Program-made: the position numbers and the translations under genes | The notes under the pieces: model-generated | What the model was told of the DNA's origin: nothing | Database searches by the model: none | The model's input: only the letters and a program-made list of their open reading frames with translations | In this document: positions 60,084-64,000 of the stretch, in pieces | Position numbering within the stretch: the stretch's first letter is position 1 | Layout: every line of letters begins with the position of its first letter | Assembly: GCF_001422925.1 (NCBI RefSeq) | Contig: NZ_LMNI01000010.1 | Location: 478,778-542,777, forward strand | Direction of reading: 5' to 3' | Source: Microbacterium sp. Leaf288 | GTDB taxonomy: Bacteria > Actinomycetota > Actinomycetes > Actinomycetales > Microbacteriaceae | DNA: 64,000 nucleotides

Positions 60084-60821
60084 TCACCACCGCCCGAGCG
60101 CGGTGCTGACGACGGCCAGCGCCGCGGGACCCGCGGTCGACGTGCGCAGCACCGTGTCGCCGAGACGCACGCCTCGCGCGCCCGCGGCCGCGAGGGCGTC
60201 GAGTTCTTCGGGGGCGATGCCGCCTTCGGGCCCGACGACGAGCACGATGTCGCGCTGCTCACCCGGGTCGACCGCGAGTGCACTGAGCCGCTCGGTCGCC
60301 GTCGGCTCGAGGATCAGGACGACGGATGCTGCCGCCCGGCGCACGAGCGCCGCGGTCGTGGTCAGCTCCGCCACCTCCGGCACCCACGCGCGGTGGGCCT
60401 GCTTCGCGGCCTCCCGCACGATGCTCGCCCAGCGGGCGCGGCCCTTCGCGGCCTTCGCCGCGTCCCAGCGGGACACGCTGCGCGCGGCCTGCCACGGCAC
60501 GATCTCGTCGACGCCGAGCTCGGTCGCCGCCTGCACGGCGAGCTCGTCCCGATCCCCCTTGGCGAGGGCCTGCACGAGCACGATGCGCGGGCTCGGGGGC
60601 GCAGCATCCGTCCGTCCGTCGATGCGCACGACCACCTCGCGGGGCGCCACCGACTCGACCGTGCCGGTGAGCCACGTGCCGCGGCCGTCACCGACCGTGA
60701 CCTCCTCGCCGACGCGCACCCGGCGCACCGTCGAGGCGTGGTGGGCCTCCGCGCCGGTGAGCGTCACGGTGTCGCCGGGAGCGGCGCCGACGGGCTCGTC
60801 GAGGAGGAAGTGCAGTGCCAC
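60084..60821 (-). CDS. rsmE: 16S rRNA (uracil1498-N3)-methyltransferase
   Basis: The 245-residue SPOUT-class methyltransferase methylates U1498 of 16S rRNA. The N-terminal PUA-like part (HFLLDEPVG...LTGAEAHHASTVRRVRVGEEV) is followed by the knotted domain with LVQALAKGDRDELAVQAATELGVDEIVPW, VLVVGPEGGIAPEEL and VRLGDTVLRTSTAGPAAL, the SAM-binding knot. The start is GTG, only 3 bp after the dnaJ stop, so it is co-transcribed with hrcA-dnaJ. Confidence 0.95.
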   Translation of the reverse strand: MALHFLLDEPVGAAPGDTVTLTGAEAHHASTVRRVRVGEEVTVGDGRGTWLTGTVESVAPREVVVRIDGRTDAAPPSPRIVLVQALAKGDRDELAVQAATELGVDEIVPWQAARSVSRWDAAKAAKGRARWASIVREAAKQAHRAWVPEVAELTTTAALVRRAAASVVLILEPTATERLSALAVDPGEQRDIVLVVGPEGGIAPEELDALAAAGARGVRLGDTVLRTSTAGPAALAVVSTALGRW

Positions 60822-60824
60822 GGG

Positions 60825-61940
60825 TCAGCTGTTCCGGAACCGATCGCGGAGCTTCGCGAACAGGCCCTGGTGGAACTCTGCGAGCTTGGGGGCCGGCGCC
60901 TTGGTGCGCTTCGCGAAGTCCTCGATGAGGGCGCGCTCCTTGTGGTCGAGACGCGTGGGCGTGACCACGTGCACGCCGACCTTGAGGTCGCCGCGCTGCG
61001 AGCCGCGCAGCGGCGTGATGCCGCGGCCCTTGATCGTCAGGATGTCGCCCGCCTGCACACCTGCCCGCACTTCGAGGTCGACCGGGCCGTCGAGGGACTG
61101 GATTGTCGTCGTCGTGCCGAGGATGGCGTCGGGCATCGACACTTCGAGCGTCGCCAGCAGGTCGTCGCCGTCACGGCTGAACACCTCGTGCGGCTGCACC
61201 GTGACCTCGATGTACAGGTCGCCGTTGGGGCCGCCGGCCGGGCCGACCTCGCCCGAACCCGGCAGCTGCAGGCGGAGTCCGGTCTCGACGCCGGCCGGGA
61301 TGTCGAGCGACACGGTGCGGCGGGCGCGCACGCGGCCCTGGCCCTGGCAGGTGGCGCACGGGTACGGGATGGTGGTGCCGTAGCCCTGGCAGACGTTGCA
61401 CGGCTGCGTCGTGACGACGTTGCCGAGGAGGCTGCGCACCTGGCGCTGCACGTTGCCGGTGCCGTGGCAGATGTCGCACGTGACGGGGCTCGTCCCGGGC
61501 TGGCAGCACGAGCCCTGACAGGTCTCGCACACGACGGCCGTGTCGACCTCGATGTCGCGGTGGGTGCCGAACACCACATCGCCGAGCTCGAGGGTGACGC
61601 GGACCAGGGCGTCCTGCCCGCGCTCGCGGCGCGATCGCGGCCGGCCGCCGCGCGATCCGCCCGCCGCACCGAAGAAGGTCTCGAAGATGTCGTTGAACCC
61701 GCCGAAGCCGCCGGCCCCGCCGCCGAACGGCGAGTCACCGCCGCCCATGTCGTAGCGGGCGCGCTGCTCGGGGTCGCTGAGGACGTCGTACGCGTGCGTC
61801 ACGAGCTTGAAGCGCTCGGATGCCTCCTCGCCCGGGTTCACATCCGGGTGCAGCTGACGGGCCAGCCGCCGGTAGGCCTTCTTGATCTCGTCGGTGGAGG
61901 CGTCGCGTGAGACGCCGAGGACCTCGTAGTGGTCAGCCAC
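60825..61940 (-). CDS. dnaJ: Chaperone DnaJ
   Basis: The 371-residue Hsp40 stimulates DnaK. The J domain carries HPD (31-33). A Gly/Phe-rich stretch ([19 protein letters not shown]) follows, then the zinc-binding region with four CxxC motifs: [25 protein letters not shown] and CATCQGQG. The first departs from CxxCxGxG by having Ser-Cys-Cys after Gly. The C-terminal substrate-binding and dimerisation domains are complete. The GTG start has GGAAGG upstream. hrcA lies 51 bp before it, and heat-shock control through HrcA is expected. Confidence 0.95.
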   Translation of the reverse strand: MADHYEVLGVSRDASTDEIKKAYRRLARQLHPDVNPGEEASERFKLVTHAYDVLSDPEQRARYDMGGGDSPFGGGAGGFGGFNDIFETFFGAAGGSRGGRPRSRRERGQDALVRVTLELGDVVFGTHRDIEVDTAVVCETCQGSCCQPGTSPVTCDICHGTGNVQRQVRSLLGNVVTTQPCNVCQGYGTTIPYPCATCQGQGRVRARRTVSLDIPAGVETGLRLQLPGSGEVGPAGGPNGDLYIEVTVQPHEVFSRDGDDLLATLEVSMPDAILGTTTTIQSLDGPVDLEVRAGVQAGDILTIKGRGITPLRGSQRGDLKVGVHVVTPTRLDHKERALIEDFAKRTKAPAPKLAEFHQGLFAKLRDRFRNS

Positions 61941-61991
61941 TTTCGCCTTCCTGCCGCGGCCGCGCCGCGGGATCGTGTGTGCGCGCGTGCG

Positions 61992-63032
61992 TCAGCGGGA
62001 GCTGTCGTCCTGCTCGAGCATGCGCGTGAGATAGCGCGCGACGGCGCGGACCGTCGCGAGGTTCGTGGGGTAGTCCATGCGCGTCGGGCCCAGCACGCCG
62101 ACGCGGGCGAGGGAGCCCGTCGCGTCGTAGTCGCTCGCGACGACGGATGCCTCGGCCAGGCCGAACGCCTCGTTCTCGCGGCCGATGCTCGCCGCGAGGC
62201 CCTGCTCGTCGGCGACCATCTCGCCCATCAGCCGCAGCAGGGTCACCTGCTCCTCGATCGCCTCGAGGAGCGGATAGATGCTGCCGCGGAAGTCGGATTC
62301 TCGGCGTGCGAGGTTGGCGCTGCCGGCCATCACGAGCTTGTCCTGGCGGAACTCCTCGAGCTCCTCGGCGACGGCGCGGACGATCTCGTCGGTCGCGCGC
62401 TCGTGCGCCGGAGCCTGCGCATCCGGTCCCTCGAGGCGCTCGGCGATGCGCTGGAGTCCCTCGCGGACGGGCCGGCCGACCAGCAGGGTCCCGAGCCCGG
62501 CACGGATGTGCGCGAGGTCGACGTCGTCGAATTCCTCGCCGACGAATGTCAGGCGCTGCGACACGCGTCCCGTGTCGGTGACCACGATCACCAGCATCCG
62601 TCCGCCGCCGAGCTGGACCAGCTCGACGTGCGTGACGGTCGCGCGCGCGAACGACGGGTACTGCACGATCGCGACCTGGCCGGTCAGCTGCGTGAGCGCG
62701 CGCACGGTGCGCACGAGGACGTCGTCGAGGTCGCCGGAGCCGTCGAGGAACGCGGCGATGGCCGCCCGTTGGGCCGGCGAGAGCGGCCGGAGCTCCGCGA
62801 GATGGTCGACGAAGACGCGGTAGCCCTTGTCTGTGGGCACGCGGCCCGACGAGGTGTGCGGTGCGACGATGAGCTCTTCGTCTTCGAGCAGCGCCATGTC
62901 GTTGCGGATCGTCGCGGCCGACACTCCGAAGGCGTGCCGTTCGACGATCGCCTTGCTGCCGACCGGTTCGCGCGTGTCGACGTAGTCCTGGACGATCGCC
63001 CGCAGCACCTGCAGACCTCGTTCGCTGACCAT
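61992..63032 (-). CDS. hrcA: Heat-inducible transcription repressor HrcA
   Basis: The 346-residue repressor has an N-terminal winged helix (MVSERGLQVLRAIVQDYVDTREPVGSKAI, then VSAATIRNDMALLEDEELI, and the wing HTSSGRVPTDKGYRVFVDHL), followed by the GAF-like and dimerisation domains (IVQYPSFA, LVQLGGGRMLVIVVTDTGRV, GPTRMDYP). ATG 63032 is the family start. A CIRCE operator lies 20 bp upstream, so the gene represses itself and the dnaJ-rsmE genes behind it. Confidence 0.96.
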   Translation of the reverse strand: MVSERGLQVLRAIVQDYVDTREPVGSKAIVERHAFGVSAATIRNDMALLEDEELIVAPHTSSGRVPTDKGYRVFVDHLAELRPLSPAQRAAIAAFLDGSGDLDDVLVRTVRALTQLTGQVAIVQYPSFARATVTHVELVQLGGGRMLVIVVTDTGRVSQRLTFVGEEFDDVDLAHIRAGLGTLLVGRPVREGLQRIAERLEGPDAQAPAHERATDEIVRAVAEELEEFRQDKLVMAGSANLARRESDFRGSIYPLLEAIEEQVTLLRLMGEMVADEQGLAASIGRENEAFGLAEASVVASDYDATGSLARVGVLGPTRMDYPTNLATVRAVARYLTRMLEQDDSSR

Positions 63033-63052
63033 CCCGCCTCCCCACGCCACAG

Positions 63053-63079
63053 CTGGCACTCGCATGACTGGAGTGCCAA
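63053..63079 (-). promoter_or_regulatory. CIRCE operator of hrcA-dnaJ
   Basis: CTGGCACTC-N9-GAGTGCCAA is an inverted repeat with the 9-bp spacer typical of CIRCE (consensus TTAGCACTC-N9-GAGTGCTAA). It abuts a -10-like TAGAAT (63079-63084, minus strand), so HrcA bound here would block the promoter. Confidence 0.88.
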
Positions 63080-63160
63080 TTCTATCCGATGCCCCTGCCA
63101 GGATCGTCGAGCGACGCCGGGATGGATTGCGAAGCCGTCCGACGCACGATCGCGCCGGGG

Positions 63161-64000
63161 CTAATCGGTGAGCGCCCGCACGACCGCGTCGGCGAGCAGC
63201 CGGCCGCGCCGCGTGAGCACGACCCTCCCGCGCAGCGCGGCGGGACCCTCGATCAGCCCGTCCGCGATCAGCGCGGCGACCGCGTGACGGCCTTCGCCGC
63301 GGAGCTCCTCGACGGGGAGGCCCTCGCGGATGCGGGTGCGCAGCAGCACGCTCTCGAGGTTTCGGGCCGCGGCATCCGGGATCTCCCGCCCAGCGGCCGG
63401 CGACTCCCCTGCGGACAGCCGCTGCGCGTAGGCGGCAGGGTGCTTGACGTTCCAGAACCGCACGCCGGCGACGTGGCTGTGCGCGCCGGGGCCGAAGCCC
63501 CACCAGTCTGCGCCGACCCAGTACGCGAGGTTGTGGCGGGAGCGGTGTGCGTCACCACGCGCCCAGTTCGACACCTCGTACCAGTCGAATCCCGCGCCCG
63601 CGAGCAGGTCGTCGGCGAGCTCGTACATGTCGGCCTGCACGTCGTCGTCGGGTGCGACGACCTCACCACGGCGGATCTGGCGAGCGAGCTTGGTGCCGTC
63701 CTCGATGATGAGCGCGTACGCCGAGATGTGGTCGGGCTCGAGGGACACCGCCGCCTCCAGCGACGTGCGCCAGTCGTCGAGCGATTCACCCGGCGCGCCG
63801 TAGATGAGGTCGACGCTGACGTCGAGCCCGGCCTCGCGCGCCGCGGCCACCGCGGTGCGGACGTTGTCGGGATCGTGCGTGCGATCCAGGGCCGCGAGGA
63901 CGTGCGGGACGGCCGACTGCATGCCGATGGAGAGGCGCGTCACCCCGGATGCCGCGAGCTCGGCAGCAACCGCGGGCGTCACCGTGTCGGGGTTGGCCTC
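63161..64000 (-). CDS. hemW: HemW-like radical SAM protein, 5' part outside the window
   Basis: The visible 279 residues are the C-terminal two thirds of an oxygen-independent coproporphyrinogen III oxidase-like protein, probably the haem chaperone HemW. Family landmarks: GVTRLSIGMQSAVPHVLAALDR, DVSVDLIYGAPGES, HISAYALIIEDGTKLARQIRRG, YEVSNWARGDAHRSRHNLAYW, GFGPGAHSH and the C-terminal winged-helix part. The frame stays open to the window edge. The CxxxCxxC iron-sulfur motif would lie beyond it. It is upstream of hrcA on the same strand. Confidence 0.9.
   Translation of the reverse strand, partial: EANPDTVTPAVAAELAASGVTRLSIGMQSAVPHVLAALDRTHDPDNVRTAVAAAREAGLDVSVDLIYGAPGESLDDWRTSLEAAVSLEPDHISAYALIIEDGTKLARQIRRGEVVAPDDDVQADMYELADDLLAGAGFDWYEVSNWARGDAHRSRHNLAYWVGADWWGFGPGAHSHVAGVRFWNVKHPAAYAQRLSAGESPAAGREIPDAAARNLESVLLRTRIREGLPVEELRGEGRHAVAALIADGLIEGPAALRGRVVLTRRGRLLADAVVRALTD

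Overview
The window is high-GC DNA with GC-rich third codon positions, frequent GTG starts, stop/start overlaps and many start codons placed directly behind a -10 box. Gene content and order (hrcA-dnaJ-rsmE-HIT-phoH-ybeY-corC-era, recO-uppS, dusB-dgt-dnaG) point to an actinobacterium, most likely of the Microbacteriaceae (Microbacterium-like). The genus is inference from style and synteny, not from a marker search.

Layout. 1-1215: a small plus-strand copper-type pair (DUF6153-like membrane protein, DUF305 lipoprotein) behind what looks like half of a CsoR operator. 1227-7337: minus-strand housekeeping genes (membrane protein, tRNA-Asn, orphan ABC ATPase, dnaG, dgt, dusB). 7405-12129: glutathione peroxidase (+), then a DsbA-family protein, a membrane protein/lipoprotein pair, uppS and recO (-). 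12223-53016: a plus-strand island with a predicted beta-helix lipoprotein, one enormous gene of 37.4 kb (13678-51111), a MarR regulator, a membrane protein and a TRIC/UPF0126 protein. 53170-64000: minus-strand leuA with its own leader peptide, a small plus-strand lipoprotein, then the era-corC-ybeY-phoH-HIT run, rsmE-dnaJ-hrcA behind a CIRCE element, and a hemW gene cut by the window end.

The centrepiece is the 12,477-residue secreted protein. It reads without interruption from a GTG start with a strong ribosome-binding site and a Sec signal peptide. It contains a zinc-metalloprotease-like HExxHxxGxxH motif, a Pro-Ala-Glu linker, a filamentous beta region, about thirty divergent ~120-residue beta repeats, eight Ig-like (SwmB-type) repeats, a second block of the same beta-repeat family, RTX-like Gly-Asp repeats, Calx-beta-like domains, a tandem pair of LamG-like domains and a Pro/Ala/Glu-rich basic tail. 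No LPXTG sortase signal and no type I secretion genes are present. It is probably a surface or matrix adhesin. The island containing it lies between recO and the leuA/era side of a gene block that is compact in other actinobacteria.

Regulation readable from the sequence: a leucine attenuator in front of leuA (17-residue peptide with four consecutive Leu codons and an overlapping hairpin), a CIRCE operator before hrcA, a repeated leaderless promoter architecture (TANNNT, 6-7 nt, then the start codon) before recO, gpx, the HIT operon, the beta-helix lipoprotein and others, and a tandem 20-bp-phased operator-like repeat upstream of the giant gene.
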